From positions 95,814,550-95,878,549 of the forward strand of contig CM051456.1 of NCBI GenBank assembly GCA_028274465.1: a stretch of 64,000 nucleotides of DNA, written 5' to 3'. The position numbers and the translations under genes were made by a program. Source of the DNA: Plantago ovata (taxonomy: Eukaryota; Streptophyta; Magnoliopsida; Lamiales; Plantaginaceae). Under the pieces are notes generated by a model. The model worked only from the letters and a program-made list of their open reading frames with translations. It made no database searches and was not told where the DNA came from. Of the stretch, positions 44,949 through 58,900 are shown piece after piece (within the stretch, counting starts at the first letter, position 1; the number at the start of each line of letters is the position of its first letter).

Positions 44949-47019
44949 TGTAAGAAAATATGGTCAGAGTTACCCCTAGGGTACGCAGCGGAATTTCAAA
45001 ATTTTCTTAACATGCAGGTTAATTGATCATGTATATAGCGTATATATTAAACACGTTAATCAGAAGACTTACAATACTCCAAAAGCAAGCACAGGTATCA
45101 AGTCTTCGTAATAATCCGGTGAATCTTCTCCTTCGTCGAAGTCGAAGATATCTGCAATACTTTGATTATCTGCAAGGCAATAAAAGTTAGTTTCCAGCTC
45201 CTTGAACCTTAACCTTGGTATCCACGGATGAACAGCTTATCGGAAAGAATGCTAGGATATTCTTTGTGTGGCCAAGAAGATGGGGGGCGGCGTTTTTCCT
45301 CCGGCAGGGTGGCGCGCGCGTGGCTTGGGAGAGGTAGGGGAGAGCTTTTATTTTCTCTAAGAAAACTGGTAGACTAACTGTGTGTCAAAAGCTCTCTAAT
45401 AGTCTACTATATATAGTAGTCAATTGAAGCCTAAAGAATAATCAATTAGACTTCATAAAGGAATAAGAATCTAATTCTTATCGCACTAGGAAACCAATTC
45501 AAGTCTAGATTCATTCCCAATCAAATTAAAACTCAATTAGGAAAATCTAACTTATCCCTTGACTTCTAATAGAGGAAGTAGTCGAACTCCTTCCCCTACT
45601 ACTGCTGCGCGCGCGCGTCCAAGGGAGGTCAGGTGGGTCCCGATTTTGGGACCCACTTATAATTCTAAGGCAATTCAGACTCCAAGTAGATTTTGCCCAT
45701 GTGCATATATTAATTCTAAATTAACATATCCTTTCAAATCAAACCTCTATTATATTTCTAAAATATAATCTTTAATTGTATTTATATAAAATACAATTAA
45801 TCAGCCAATTCAATTAATAATTCCAAATCATTAATTGAGCCACAAATTATTATAATTGATTCCAAATCAATTATAATTCATCAATCACAATTAATTCTAA
45901 ATTAATTGCGATTCCATCTTCAAGGATATTCGGATAAGCTGAATCACCACATAGTGTGACCCATAGGGCCTCATTGTATTAAGCAAGTCCTAGACTAGGC
46001 AAAATGGAATTCCTAGACGGTTCCATTTGCAATATTAATACATGAGAACGTTTGAGAGGTTTCTCAAAGCAAACCCTTTCGTTGTGAAGTCTGTTGCGCT
46101 CAACGCGACGATGGTAACGTCCCTTCATCTGACTGACTCGAATGCATCTAGGATCGATGAAGTGTCTATCCCAATAATACATCCACGGGCGTCTTCAGTG
46201 AGTTGCTTGGTGAATCCAATATCTATTATGACTATCATAATAATATTGATACGCTGGCCAGCGGTTTTACCAATCACAACTATGAACGACTATGAGCAGT
46301 GCTCTCCTGTGCTACACATGAGAGATGAATCCTTCACAGAATCACTTATCATCCCCATTTGTATGTAGTCATAATCCTGGATCGTGTCTTGGGTCAACTC
46401 CTTATTCAGAGCTGACATCGACGGGTCCACCAAGGATATGGGGCAACAAATGTGATGATAAAGTCTTGTAAGTCCAAAGGACGACTGACATCACTTCGAC
46501 AACTTTCCGATTCCCATAGACACTTTAGTGTAGAGTATATATCGATGGGAGTTTCCGGTGGGTACTTCCATTGTTCGGTAATCACCCTTCGAACAACTAT
46601 GCGGAGTTATGGGAACGTTTCTTGATTGTCCAACAATCCGTTCCGTGGCCGTGGGATCGGCTCACACTTGCTCTAACAAGTATAACCTCCACGCATACTA
46701 GTCTCAGCTGGTTCATTCAGACCCCTACATCCGAGATGAACCTCGACTAGGGAGAGTTTGGGATAGATGATAACTCACATAGCTCCCACTATCTGTGTGA
46801 TCGGTCATCTATCCAAGGGGATATGTTTAATATCAATACATACAGGAATAGAGATATGACATGCTGTATGCCTGGTGTAATATAAATATGAAGCGATACT
46901 CAATAGTCAAACAACAAACATATATTATATTATGTTGACCTGTGTAATAGTACATATATGCCCTTAATAAGGGTTGCATGCCCTTAATAATGACTGTCTC
47001 TAGGACATATACACTATCA
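44949..47019 (-). repeat. Element C 3' LTR
   Basis: 2071 bp. On the minus strand it starts TGATAGTG and ends TTCTTACA. It is a full-length relative of the solo LTR at 36307-38383, with an alternating CG run near 45606 and the palindromic TATA-like ACTATATATAGT near 45407. Confidence 0.9.
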
Positions 47020-47033
47020 ATCTCCCACTCGGA

Positions 47034-50000
47034 CTAGAGCCAGTCACCTTTATGCTTAATACCTCGATTTGCATAATGTCTTAAGTGGACATCCACTGAT
47101 AAGACCTTGGTGAAAGGATCTGCCACGTTGTCCGTAGTTGAGACACGTTCTATACTAACTTCTCCTCTATCAATAATCTCACGTATAACGTGATACTTTC
47201 TAAGTACATGTTTGTTCTTGTTTGTAGATCTAGGCTCCTTGGCTTGAGCGACGGCGCCCGTGTTGTCACAATAAATCGATGTTGGACTAGGAGCAGGAAC
47301 AACCCTCAATTCCTTCAAGAACTCAGAAATCCAGACAACTTCGTTCGATGCTTCTGATGCAGCAATGTACTCGGCTTCTGTGGATGAGTCAGCAAACATG
47401 GCTTGCTTAGAACTCTTCCAACAGATAGCTCCTCCGTTCAATTTGAATACGTATCATGTATGTGACTTAAAGTCATCAGGATCTGATTCAAATCCAGCGT
47501 CGACATAACCAGACATCTTCAATTCTGGTTCTCCACCAAACACCAAGAACATTTCCTTAGTCCGTCGAAGGTACTTAAGAATGTTCTTTACAGCAGTCCA
47601 GTGAGGTACTCCTGGATTCTGTTGGTGTCGACAAGTGACACTAAGCGCATATGCCACATCTGGCCTCGTGCAATTCATTGCATACATTATAGACCCTACT
47701 GCCGAAGCATAGGGCACACGACTCATGGCCTTTCTTTCTTCATCAGTTTTAGGACTATCCTTAACTGATAACACGATCCCATGCCTAGCTGGGAGAAAGC
47801 CTCTCTTTGAGTCGTCCATCTTATAACGCTTCAATATTTTGTCGATGTAGGTGGACTGTGTCAATCTTAACATCCTCTTGGATCTATCTCTATAGATCTT
47901 TATCCCTAGGATCTAGTTCGCTTCACCCAAGTCCTTCATTGAGAAGGTACTTGATAACCAAACTTTAGTCTCTTCTAGCATAGAGACATTGTTTCCCATG
48001 ATCAAAATGTCATCAACATAAATGATCATGAAAACGACTCCCTTGTCGCTGTGCCTAGTGTAGACACGGTGATCTTCTACGCTTCTGACGAAGTCAAACA
48101 ATTTGACAGCTTCATCAAAGCGGATATTCCAGCTCCTAGACGCTTGCTTTAGCCCATAGATGGATCTCTGTAATTTGCATACAGCAGTTGGACTGGTTTT
48201 ACTAATAAAACCTTTCGGCTGTACCATATAGACCTCTTCCTCAAGGTTGCCATTGAGGAAGGCAGTCTTTACATCCATCTGCCAGATCTCATAATCATAG
48301 TAGGCAGCTATCGCAAGTAGAATTCTAATAGACTTCAACTTTGCTACTGGTGAAAAGGTTTCATCGTAATCGATGACATACCTTTGCGTGTAGCCTTTCG
48401 CCACAAGTCTAGCCTTGTGCGTTTGTACCTTGCCATCGGCATCTGTCTTTCGTTTAAAGACCCATTTGCACCCAATAGGTCTAACCCCTTGGGTCAAGTC
48501 TACCAAGCTCCAAACTTGGTTCAGGTACATGGAGTCCATTTCTAATTTCATGGCCTCTTTCCATTTGTCTGAGTCAATATCATTTATTGCCTCTTTGTAG
48601 GTCTCGGGATCTTCCCGATCTGATAAGACAACATCAAGTTCACTGATGTCTTCTATCATAAGGCTTTGCTTCTGAGGTCCTTTTGGGATCCTCTTCGACC
48701 TACGGAGCTCGACTGGTGCTTCTGTCGGCGTTTCTGGTGCTTTCCTTTTCTGACTTCGTGTAACACGAACATTATCAGTGGGTACTGATACAGCCGGTCG
48801 TGTGCTGCGACCCCGTTCCCTAGCGGGGGGCTGCTCTTGTGCAACTCGTTGCACAGGTTGATTGACAACGGGTTCTATTGGTGTGGTTTCAACTGTTGAT
48901 CTAATCACATGACTCCCACTGACTATGACATGCCTAGCAAGTGTCATATCATTACCCTTGTCTGCTTCGAAAGCTCCCACTGAACTTGAGTCCAAATCAG
49001 AAGATTTAGAGAACTCATGTTCGCGCGTGTCAAAGTCTTGAATTTCTTCAAGTTCTATCGTGTTATCTAACCTCTCTTCTTCGAGGTATTCTGCTTCTAA
49101 AAACTTGACGTTTCTAGATACTATCACCTTGTGATCTTCAACATGATAGAATTCATAGCCTCTCGTCTGACGAGGATAGCCTATGAAATATACTTTGACA
49201 CCCTTGGCATCTAACTTATCAGTGAGCAACAATTTGACTATCGCAGGACAGCCCCAAGGTCTAAGATAGCCCAGTGACGGCTTCTTTCCTTTCCATAACT
49301 CATAAGGAGTTTTCTCCACTGATTTAGATGGTACACGGTTCAGAATGTAGATTGCAGTTTGTAGCGCATATCCCCATAGATATTTTGGAAGAGTCGAGAA
49401 TCCAATCATTGATCTCACCATGTCTAACAGGGTTCGATTCCTTCTCTCAGACACACCATTTAATTGTGGTGTTCCAGGAGGGGTCCATTGCGATTGAATT
49501 CCATTCTCCTTCAAGTAGTCGATAAATTCTTCACTAAGGTATTCACCTCCTCGATCTGATCGAAGAGTGACTATCCTTAGGTTCAATTCATTCTCGACCT
49601 CATTCCTAAACTCCTTGAATTTCCCAAAGGTCTCAGATTTATTCTTCATAAGATAAATATATCCATACCTTGAAAAATCGTCAGTAAAGGTAACGAAGTA
49701 AGGATAACCTCCACGTGCTTGGACTTTAAAAGGTCCACATACATCGGTATGTATGAGCTCTAAGCAGCGAGTGGCACGAACACCTTGTCCAACAAAGGGT
49801 TTGTTCGTCATCTTACCCTTAACACATGATTCGCATGTACCATATGATTCGAAATCAAATGGTTCTAAGTAGTCCAACTTCCTTAGTCTTTGAATCCGTG
49901 TTTCATTGATATGGCCTAGCCGACAATGCCATAGATAAGATGGATTATTCTTCCTACTTGAAGACGGTTGTTTGTTATGTATTTGAAATAAAGGTAGACT

Positions 50001-50803
50001 ACTTTGCAAAATATATAAACCATTCACTAAGCGAGCTTTTCAATAATACTGGTCATTTAACAAAAAATAACAAGTATTATTAGCAAATCGAAAGGAAAAA
50101 CCCAAATTGTCCAACAATGGAATGGAAATAATATTTCTGACAATGGATGGAACAAAATAAACGTTATCAAGTTCTAAACATTGTCCTTATGGTAAATCTA
50201 TCTTGCAGCGTCCAACGCGTTTGGCTTCAACAGGATTGTCGTTCCCAACATGCAAGTCGATTTCACCTTGCTTGACTAGCCTGTGATCAATTAGCCCCTG
50301 CATATTATTACAAATGTGTGAGCCACATGCTGTATCTAATACCCAACCATTGGAGTCAAAAGTAGTCATGTTCATTTCAATAACAAACATACCTGAGCTA
50401 GAAATCGGCAGCTTCTTAGCTTGATCTGCCCTTAGCTTAGGGCAATCTTTCTTCCAATGCCCTTTTTGTTTACAGAAAATAAATTCATCTGTGCGTACCG
50501 TTCCGCTCCTCTTGAACTTCCTTTTCTGGTTCAGACGCTTAGGCTTATCACTCTAAGTGTTAGCCTTGGCTCCCGACTTTCCCTTACCCTTAGCACCTTT
50601 GTTTCTCGGGTTTGGGTTAGACGGTTGCCCAACATACATGATCGATTTCTCCTTCTTAGGAAGAGTTTGGTCATATGTCTTCAGCAGATTATGGAGCTCG
50701 GGCAGTGTAACGTCCTTCGCATTCATCGTGTAGTTAATGATGAACTGCGAATACGAACTCGGCAATGATTGAAGACAAAGATCATCATGATCTTATTCTC
50801 CAG
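47034..50803 (-). pseudogene. Element C pol and gag remnant (RNase H to mid-gag), many stops
   Basis: Read from 50803 down: gag with SQFIINYTMNAKDVTLPELH; protease WVLDTACGSHIC near 50330; integrase [33 protein letters not shown] and [12 protein letters not shown] with [19 protein letters not shown] and YVDDILIMG near 48010; RNase H ending at 47034. In-frame stops include one at 47451-47453 (TGA), one near 47913 (TAG after LGEAN) and two between 50040 and 50190. A frameshift lies near 50550. Domain order and text match element D, so it belongs to the same Angela/Tork-like group, but it is dead. Confidence 0.9.
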
Positions 50804-50808
50804 CTTGA

Positions 50809-52075
50809 TGATGAACGCGCTGGTGTCGTGTTCCAACGCGAACGGATCAAATAAATTTGTAATTAGCCAAAGGCAATCCACAACTACAACGAAAACCGTA
50901 GTGTAGTAGTAGAATGACTCGAGTGTCGTTCTCTCAGGACTATAACTAGCTTTATCTATTTAACAAGAGAATATAAAACAGCAGACAGATAGCAATAGGG
51001 GGTTTCTAGCAGATAATGGAGATTGGTGATAGTATGGTCCTTCTTAACATAACGGGTCTATAATCATGCATAAATTCCTCGGTCTTGCATAGATATCTTT
51101 GAATCAATCTAGTGTCCTATTGCAAATATTAAGCACTACGAAGATAATAGGTCTGACAAGTCAATCACGATTGTCCTAATGTGTTCCGTAATTATTCAAC
51201 ACTACGAAGATAATTGGTCTGATGGTCGACAAGTGTCCAATTGTGCATAATAATCAATACAACATACGAGAATTTCTGTTACAACTGATCAACGAAATAA
51301 AGCAATGACACGGAGTATAATGCGCGATATAGCCATTAGCATGATTATCTTCCCTTCGCTAAGAATTCACATACTACCACCAACGATAAGTTTAGCTACT
51401 CATAATAGGCATGCAATCAACAGAAATCATAGAAGAAAACATGTTGAAAGAATATAATAAAATAAGTAGAATAAAACTGTAAGATACAAAGTTACCGAAG
51501 GTTGTCAATCTCCGGATGATTGCGGTCCTACGAGCTCCAAACTGCTATGAAAAAGTATCCCCTAAGCTACAGAACTCCCAGGACAGGCCCCGGGAAGTTC
51601 CTACCTAAAACTATAGAGAGAGGTGAGAAAGTAGGTCCGGAAAGATATGATTTTCGGAGAAAAACTGAGCACTATATATAGGCCCCGAAAAACTACGGGG
51701 CGGTTCGCCCCAGGGTGCGGCGGTTCGCCCCAGATGTTTTCTCGCGGAATTCCGCGTTTTTGGATTTCTTCCCCTTTTCGGACTCGGTTTCTGACTTCTA
51801 GTAGCCTTCTAACCTCCAGATTCGGCCCATAGACTTCAAATCCTATCCGGAAACCTTCAGATACTCCAAATAGGCTTCTGGAACACCAATTCCTTGTCAA
51901 CTTCAATATAATTGCCCGGAAATCCTCGAATTTCAACCAAAACCTGTAAAATAAAATCTAAAGGGAAACGTGACACTATTCTAATAAATGTACTAAAATA
52001 TAGCTAAATTAACATAGAGGATAGCTAAAATAGGTGAAAAAGACTCGAATGAAAGTGTAAAATACACATTCATCA
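50809..52075 (-). repeat. Element B' 3' LTR
   Basis: 1267 bp, TGATGAA...TTCATCA. It contains the GGGGCGGTTCGCCCC inverted repeat near 51697 and a TATA-like tract (51671-51680) in the same places as in B. Confidence 0.9.
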
Positions 52076-52874
52076 AACTCCCCAAACCGAACTTTTGCTT
52101 GTCCTCAAGCAACTAAGCTAGACTCTAATACAAAAAACATGCAAGAAACAAATGGAATCTTATGCCAAATAAAATGAACTAATCTACTGAATCTATCAAA
52201 TAACATATGAAAAAAAACCATATAAATCAAAGCATGAATATATGTTGAAGAATACCTCGATTGACTTATACACATCCACATAAGCACTTATGTCAAGACA
52301 AGATAGTCTCTCGTAACATTCTCTACCTGGACCTAGTCAGTGACGACGTAATGAAGCATGCTAAGATACGAATGGTTGCCCCGTGCCTATGAAACTGAGG
52401 ACTTACTGCTGTTCCACCATGTTAAGACTTTTCCTCAAAAGAGGTCGAACCAGTACTGGCTCTCATCAAACGAAGGAGGGTTCCCTATAAAAGATAACTC
52501 TCCCCTATTCTACCCATCTCTCAAGTAAAGTCTTAAGCTATTCACCACTTCCTGAATGGCAGGACGAGGGTGGTCTAGAACAGATGACACTCAAGAATAA
52601 AAGACAAAAAATAGAAAAACACGATTACAAACATTACAAGAATTGGAAAGGACTCAACACTTTGCTAAACTGCTATTGGCCCCTTTTTTTTTTACCCTTC
52701 TTTGCTTTTTTGGGGTCTTTTCTTTTTTTTCTTTTTTTCTTTCCAGATTCTTTTTTTTTCTCTTTTTCTCTTTTTTTTCTGGAAATTTTTCTTTCTTCTT
52801 TTTTTTTTCGATTTTTTTTCTAGCCAGCAGTAGCACAACAAAAGAGAAACAAAATGACTCACACGACTTCCCCA

Positions 52875-52896
52875 AACCTATTCGAAAGAATAGGTT
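52875..52896 (-). repeat. Conserved hairpin 2 of element B'
   Basis: On the minus strand AACCTATTC, loop TTTC, GAATAGGTT, a perfect stem. It matches hairpin 2 of B including the loop. Confidence 0.8.
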
Positions 52897-52987
52897 GGAG
52901 TACAAAATTTACGAAAAAGGAAAATAAACTCACGATACGAAAATGGAAAACAGAAACAAGTCTAATGATGGTGTAACCCCCTCCCCA

Positions 52988-53009
52988 AACCTATTCGGAA
53001 GAATAGGTT
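52988..53009 (-). repeat. Conserved hairpin 1 of element B'
   Basis: On the minus strand AACCTATTC, loop TTCC, GAATAGGTT. The stem is identical to B hairpin 1 and the loop differs by one base. Confidence 0.8.
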
Positions 53010-53664
53010 ATAAACAAAGGATCACACAACCTCACACTACCTCCTTCCTAGGCATTTAGCAATCTCAAAGCATGGTGAAGACTTGTTGCCTCTTAGGTAC
53101 ATAATTACTCGGGAAAACAACCATAAGACCCTAACATGCATCATCCTATTATAAAGGCCTTCGTGTACCGCAGTAGAGAAAACACCACTAAGTGATGTCG
53201 AGACTACCATGCTTAACTAAGTGCAATACATAAATGCGACAAGCCAAGCGAGAAAAACCTCAAACAAATTCATAGAGATGAAGCATACGATTAATGACAT
53301 AGTTAGTTGATCTACCCAATAAAAAAGTTCAAAAATTCGGCAATAAACTCCATATAAAACATGCAAAACTATCCTAGGAAAGCAGTAACGTGCAAATGCA
53401 AAAAAAAAATTCACGAGTTTATCATAAGCAAGATAAGTATAGAGATAACCAGCGATAACCTCCTCCCCAAACCTGAACGTCGTCGCTCGTCCCGAACGTC
53501 GAAAGTGGATCCAAGGTGAGAGCTAATGCTTGTATAAGTGACCTATAATACTCAATCAAACTCGTGAGATAAAATCTAAAGCGGTAAAGAAAGCGATAAA
53601 AATTCCGGGTTGCCTCCCGGATAGCGTCATTGTTTAAAGTCTTTGACTCGACTCCTGTCTGCGC

Positions 53665-54363
53665 CTATCTCTTCTTTTTGCGGGTACTAGGCTTCCCCTT
53701 CATTGATCTCCTCTCCATGTCACGAACCTGTGAATAAGAAAGAATATAGGCTGCAAGACCACAGTAGTGAGTAGTGAAAGAAATATCAGGCGGTTCAGGT
53801 GGATCAGGTATGGCTTGCAACACGTGTTGCTTGCCATCCACTTCGATGGTGCAAGTTCTTTGGTAGATGTCCATCACGGAGCGTAGTTTGGTCAAAAACG
53901 TTTGCCCTAAGAGTATGACATCCCCCGTCCCAGGTGCAGATGCCGGCATAACTACAAAATTGGTGTATATAGATGCTTCACCAATCTTGACCAACACATT
54001 TTTCACAACGCCCTCGGGTCTCATAAAGGATCCATCCGCCAGTTGCACAATAGCCCTTTGATCAGAAAGTTTTCCAAGGTTGCTCTTTTCAAACACATTC
54101 AAAGGGATTATGTTTGAGTAGGATCCCGTGTCTAGTGTGGCACGGACATCTTCAAGCTCACCAATCCCTACCTTAACATCGAAACTTTTAGGGAGTGGTT
54201 CGGGATCCTCTTGCTCCTCATCACTTGCGTTAGAACCAAGGTCCTTCTCTTCTTCCTCAGCCTGTAGAAGTTCTTCCTTCATGCAACACTCGCACTTAAC
54301 AACCTTCTTGATGGTGATTTCGTCAGGTACATCACCAGCCAATGTAATGGCATTCGACTTCAC
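53665..54363 (-). pseudogene. Element B' aspartic protease region
   Basis: Contains ATLDTGSYSNIIPLNVFEKS (DTG active site), then QLADGSFMRPEGVVKNVLVK and VILLGQTFLTKLRSVMDIY, a retropepsin-like fold. It ends at 53665. An in-frame TGA just upstream (54403-54405) separates it from gag. In element B gag and protease are one frame, so this stop is probably a mutation; planned read-through is less likely. Confidence 0.8.
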
Positions 54364-54402
54364 AGTGTTGCTAGGCAGTTTGCCTTGTTCCCTACTCGCT
54401 CC

Positions 54403-55659
54403 TCAGTCGATCAACTCTTGCATCTTTTGATGGGCAAGCCTAGTGCTCTCTTCCAACCTATCAATCCTTGCCCTAGTCTTCTCGGAATCTTCTTCATAAC
54501 GTTTGAGAAAACTTTGTGTGTGATCAACCATCTTCTGCAAGTTCTCCATCAGTTGAGCCGACTTCGACTTCGGTGGCTCTTTCGGAGTGGGGTTTTCGCA
54601 GTGATCATTACCATAGTTCAGCCTACTACGGTCTTGGTTAGGTCCATAAGTTTGGTTAGCCGGTGCATATCCTTGATTGTTATGGTATCCTCTTCTCCAA
54701 AATCCACCTCGAGGATTCCTACCGTCTTGTCCGTAGCTAACTTCTTGAGTGCCAAACTCCGTAGCAAAGGCTTCTTCTTCGCCTCCTCGAGCCCAGTTGC
54801 CATCATCGTATGCCAGCTCCGATCTACACATATGAGCCCCATGCCCATAGTTCTTGCATATTCGGCATACTTCGTTCGAAACAGTTGTTCCGGTGGCGCT
54901 CTTGAGGACTTGCTTCAATTCGTTGGTAAAGCACTCGAATTGATCCCCATTCCCCCTGTACATAGGGGCTTCTTGAGTCGGTGGAGCTTCAGGTCCACGT
55001 CTCCTAACCATTGCCCTTGGGTCCTTGAACTGCGAACCCTTAGCAAGCCTTTCGAAAACTGCCCAGACGGCTTTTGCAGTTTCCTCCCAAATATTGCCTC
55101 GGCATTGGAAATCCACCACTTGTTGGTTCTCGAAAGTTAGTCCATTGTAGAAGTGTTGGACTAGGTCGGAAAGTTCAAAACCATGGTGAGGGCACTTGTT
55201 CGTGAGATCTTGGAACCTCTCGAACGCGGTGTAGATGGTCTCATCATAGTCCTGCTTGAATCCAATGATCTGCGCCTTAAGCGCGGTAGTCAAAGTGTGG
55301 GGGAAGTATTTCTCCATGAAAGCTGAAAAAACCTTCTCCCAAGTGTCCAGCGAGCCTGCTGGTAGAGAACTCAGCCATGACTTGGCTCTGTCGCCAAGTC
55401 CCATAGAAAAAACCTTCATCCTCAACTCATTCGTTGTTATTTCAGCTCCGGGTCGTGGGAGTTGGTTGACGAAATCATCGATATCGTGCAAGTTCCCCAT
55501 CACATCTTCCCTTGATAAGCCATAGAACCTCGGAAGTTGTTGGAATGCGTGGTTCTTGATTTCCAGATCTCGGGTTGCAGACGAAAGGACAATCGCCGGT
55601 CCCCTCATACGATCCTTGGTGGGTTGTACCCATGCCTTCAGTGGTCTAGCTTCTGCCAT
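54403..55659 (-). pseudogene. Element B' gag
   Basis: 418 residues from ATG 55659. Contains LPRFYGLSREDVMGNLHDID, DRAKSWLSSLPAGSLDTWEK, CPHHGFELSDLVQHFYNGL and the zinc knuckle CRICKNYGHGAHMC (CX2CX4HX4C). A Gly/Asn/Tyr-rich linker and a C-terminal coiled coil (VDHTQSFLKRYEEDSEKTR) follow. The frame is open for about 55 codons upstream, to about 55825, with no ATG, so the true start may have been lost. The product would be an Athila-like capsid protein. It lacks the internal deletion of copy B. Confidence 0.85.
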
Positions 55660-55975
55660 TCCGTCGATTTCCTTGAAAAGACTGAGTAGAGATTCAGAGA
55701 AATCGGTATCCTCTATTTCCTCTAGTGCGCGCCTTTGAAGTAGTCGCCTTCTTTGGTGGTAGACTCTGTCGATCTCAGCAATTGAATCAGCAAGCGGTGT
55801 TCCTGCAGAACGTGTATGCGGTATACACTATTTGTAACAGACTAGGAAAGGTGAATTAGAAACAGACTAGGAAAGCAGTATCAGAGAGAGATTAAATAGG
55901 AAAACTAAAACTAATAGAATTAGGAATCTAAAGCTGGAAATATATAAACAAATTAAACAGAAAAAAGGAGTATAG

Positions 55976-55994
55976 TCCCCGGCAACGGCGCCAA
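55976..55994 (-). promoter_or_regulatory. Primer-binding site of element B'
   Basis: On the minus strand TTGGCGCCGTTGCCGGGGA, two bases from the LTR. It is identical to the site in B. Confidence 0.85.
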
Positions 55995-55996
55995 TT

Positions 55997-57264
55997 TGAT
56001 GAACGCGCTGGTGTCGTGTTCCAACGCGAACAGATCAAATAAATTTGGAATTAGCCAAAGGCAATCCACAACTACAACGAAAACCGTAGTGTAGCAGTAG
56101 AATGACTCGAGTGTCGTTCTCTCAGGACTATAACTAGTTTTATCTATTTAACAAGAGAATATAAAACAGCAGACAGATAGCAATAGGGGGTTTCTAGCAG
56201 ATAATGGAGATTGGTGATAGTATGGTCCTTCTTAACATAACGGATCGATAATCATGCATAAATTCCTCGGTCTTGCATAGAGATCTTTGAATCAATCTAG
56301 TGTCCTGTTGCAAATATTAAGCACTACGAAGATAATAGGTCTGACAAGTCAATCACGATTGTCCTAATGTGTTCCGTAATTATTCAACACTACGAAGATA
56401 ATTGGTCTGATGGTCGACAAGTGTCCAATTGTGCATAATAATCAATACAACATACGAGAATTTTGTTACAACTGATCAACGAAATAAAGCAATGACACGG
56501 AGTATAATGCGCGATATAGCCATTAGCATGATTATCTTCCCTCGCTAAGAATTCACATACTACCACCAACGATAAGTTTAGCTACTCATAATAGGCATGC
56601 AATCAACAGAAATCATAGAAGAAAACATGTTGAAAATATATAATAAAATAAGTAGAATAAAACTGTAAGATACAAAGTTACCGAAGGTTGTCAATCTCCG
56701 GATGATTGCGGTCCTACGAGCTCCAAACTGCTATGAAAAAGTATCCCCTAAGCTACAGAACTCCCAGGACAGGCCCGGGAAGTTCCTACCTAAACTATAG
56801 AGAGAGGTGAGAAAGTAGGTCTGGAAAGATATGATTTTCGGAGAAAAAACTGAGCACTATATATAGGCCCCGAAAAACTACGGGCGGTTCGCCCAGGTGC
56901 GGCGTTTCGCCCAGGTGTTTTTCGCGGAATTCCGCGTTTTCGACGCGTTTTTGGATTTCTTCACCTTTTCGGACTCGGTTTCTGACTTCTAGTGGCCTTC
57001 TAACCTCCAGATTCGACCCCTAGACTCCAAATCCTATCCGGAAACCTTCAGATACTCCAAATAGGCTTCTGGAACACCAATTCCTTGTCAACTTCAATAT
57101 AATTGCCGGAAATCCTCGAATTTCAACCAAAACCTGTAAAATAAAATCTAAAGGGAACGTGACACTATTCTAATAAAATGTACTAAAATATAGCTAAATT
57201 AACATAGAGGATAGCTAAATAGGTGAAAAAGACTCGAATGAAAGTGTAAAATACACATTCATCA
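55997..57264 (-). repeat. Element B' 5' LTR
   Basis: 1268 bp, very similar to 50809-52075 apart from small indels, many in homopolymers (for example near 56776 and 56882). Part of that could be sequencing error. Confidence 0.9.
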
Positions 57265-57269
57265 CCTGA

Positions 57270-57694
57270 CACCGCGCGAAGCTTCTCAAAGAGACCAACA
57301 TTTTGAGACATGTTCTCCTTTCATAGCTTTCTCTGTGTATCTCTTGACAAATCAAGCAACACCCGAGCTGTCGTCTTAAGAGCGATCTCAAGATGCTGCA
57401 GCAGCTCATACGACATACATGCTATCATGTTGCGCTGCAGCTCATTGCTCATTGCCGCCAGCATAATACACTGCGCAGTGATATGATGCTTTTCAGACTT
57501 TGCCTTGTTTGGCTTGATTCCAAGCAGCAACTGATCGGCATCTGATTTTCGGGGCACACGGGAATGACCTCGTCCAAGACGTACTCAATCTTTTCGTACC
57601 TCAACACCAAACGAATATTCCTGATCCAATCTAGGAAGTTTGGTTCGGTCAAAATTTGCTTCTCTAAGACAACACGGAGCGAGATACTCGCCAT
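57270..57694 (-). pseudogene. Element C gag N-terminal part
   Basis: It starts MASISLRVVLEKQILTEPNF at 57694 and continues WIRNIRLVLRYEKIEYVLDE, directly comparable to the gag start of D. A frameshift near 57555 splits it (PENQ... against PRKSDADQLLLGIKPNK). Further decay precedes the B' insertion at 57265. The remainder lies at 50803 and below. Confidence 0.85.
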
Positions 57695-58900
57695 TGGTTT
57701 CCTAAGGAGAAATAATATAGACCGAAAATAATAAATCAACTATTGAAATATTATTTCTAAATACACAGTCAACATAACTAAACAACAAGGTCCTTTAGCT
57801 GTTTAGTTCCCACTATTTTCACATAGGATGGCCCCACAAAACAAACATACGGGTAATGTCCAACAAGTTACCGTAGTGGCCAAGATCCAAATCCATACTA
57901 TGCTATACTCCAACGGGGGCTGGTCGCATAGCATAATATGACCGAGGACTATCCAATTGCGTCACGCAACTCTTGGGTTTAAATCTAATTTAACCTGATG
58001 CTCTACATATTGTACCTATCGAGGTCGCTAGATACAATATGCAGTAAGTTATAACCATAGGCTACTCTAATCTGACGATCACTGCGAGTCTGCAAGACGA
58101 GGTCGCCAATAAAGGGAAACGCAATGAAAGTTCAGAATTAAAGCACCCCATGGAAAGCATCTCAGAAACACATACATATATATATTTCGGCACTTATATT
58201 GGTTGGGGCTTGTAGCTTGAGGGTTGTTATCAGTCATCTACAAACAAATAAGGGCGCCGCCTACCCATCATGCATAGCGGTCTACACTAATGATGCCGCT
58301 ATCCATTCTAGTTCTAAACGCGGTCAAGCACAGAATGGGCGCCGCCTACCCATACATAAAATATGCGGTCCGACAATAAGAAGCGCCGCCTACCCTCGCA
58401 TGCATACGGTCGAACGAAAGTAAAAACATGGGAGTTAAACATGCATTTCAAACAATAGCATATCGAGCAAAAACAAGTAAGTAGCCTATGTAGAGTGCCA
58501 AATGACTTCATAATTTCATTATGAAAATTATAATCCCATACTTATAATTTCTATGAAAAATTGAAAATTTGGACTGATGAAAAATCAAAAATTCTATTGA
58601 CCAGGTTAGCAATTTCGAAAACCGAAGGACGCAATTGGTAATTTCGAACCTTGGAGGTGTTAAATTTAAATTCAAAGTAGAAAAACTTATTTGGAATAAA
58701 CAATAATTGATAAATCCAAATAAGCCCTTAACTTTTTTACTAATAAATTTAACCCCTCTAGTTAACAATAATTACAATTAAATCATATTTATATTTCAAA
58801 TATAAAATTCAATCCTCAAATTTCCAAAATTCGATTTGGTCAACCCCGAAAATAGATATATATATTAAAATACGGGACGGGACCGAGTCCCGTCCCCTAA
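57695..58900 (-). other. Element C 5' leader with eroded stem-loop array
   Basis: Non-coding. Units related to the D stem-loops occur at 58251-58267 and 58336-58352 (GCCGCCTACCCA kept), with two more eroded units near 58290 and 58383. They sit at the same place in the leader as in D. Open frames here are incidental. Confidence 0.65.

Larger units (their letters stand above)
52076..53664 (-). other. Element B' 3' non-coding region
   Basis: It contains the two 9-bp hairpins (52875-52896 and 52988-53009), the pyrimidine tract 52680-52825 (purine on the element's sense strand) and a polypurine tract next to the LTR. No RT or integrase is seen. Open frames over the tract are low complexity. Confidence 0.75.
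50809..57264 (-). mobile_element. Element B': second gag-protease LTR element (TR-GAG type), nested in C gag
   Basis: LTRs lie at 50809-52075 and 55997-57264, with the primer site at 55976-55994 on the minus strand. The flanks are CTTGA (50804-50808) and CCTGA (57265-57269), a duplication with one mismatch. C gag reads through from one side to the other. Internally it has gag and protease only, then a non-coding part of about 1.6 kb, as in element B. Confidence 0.9.
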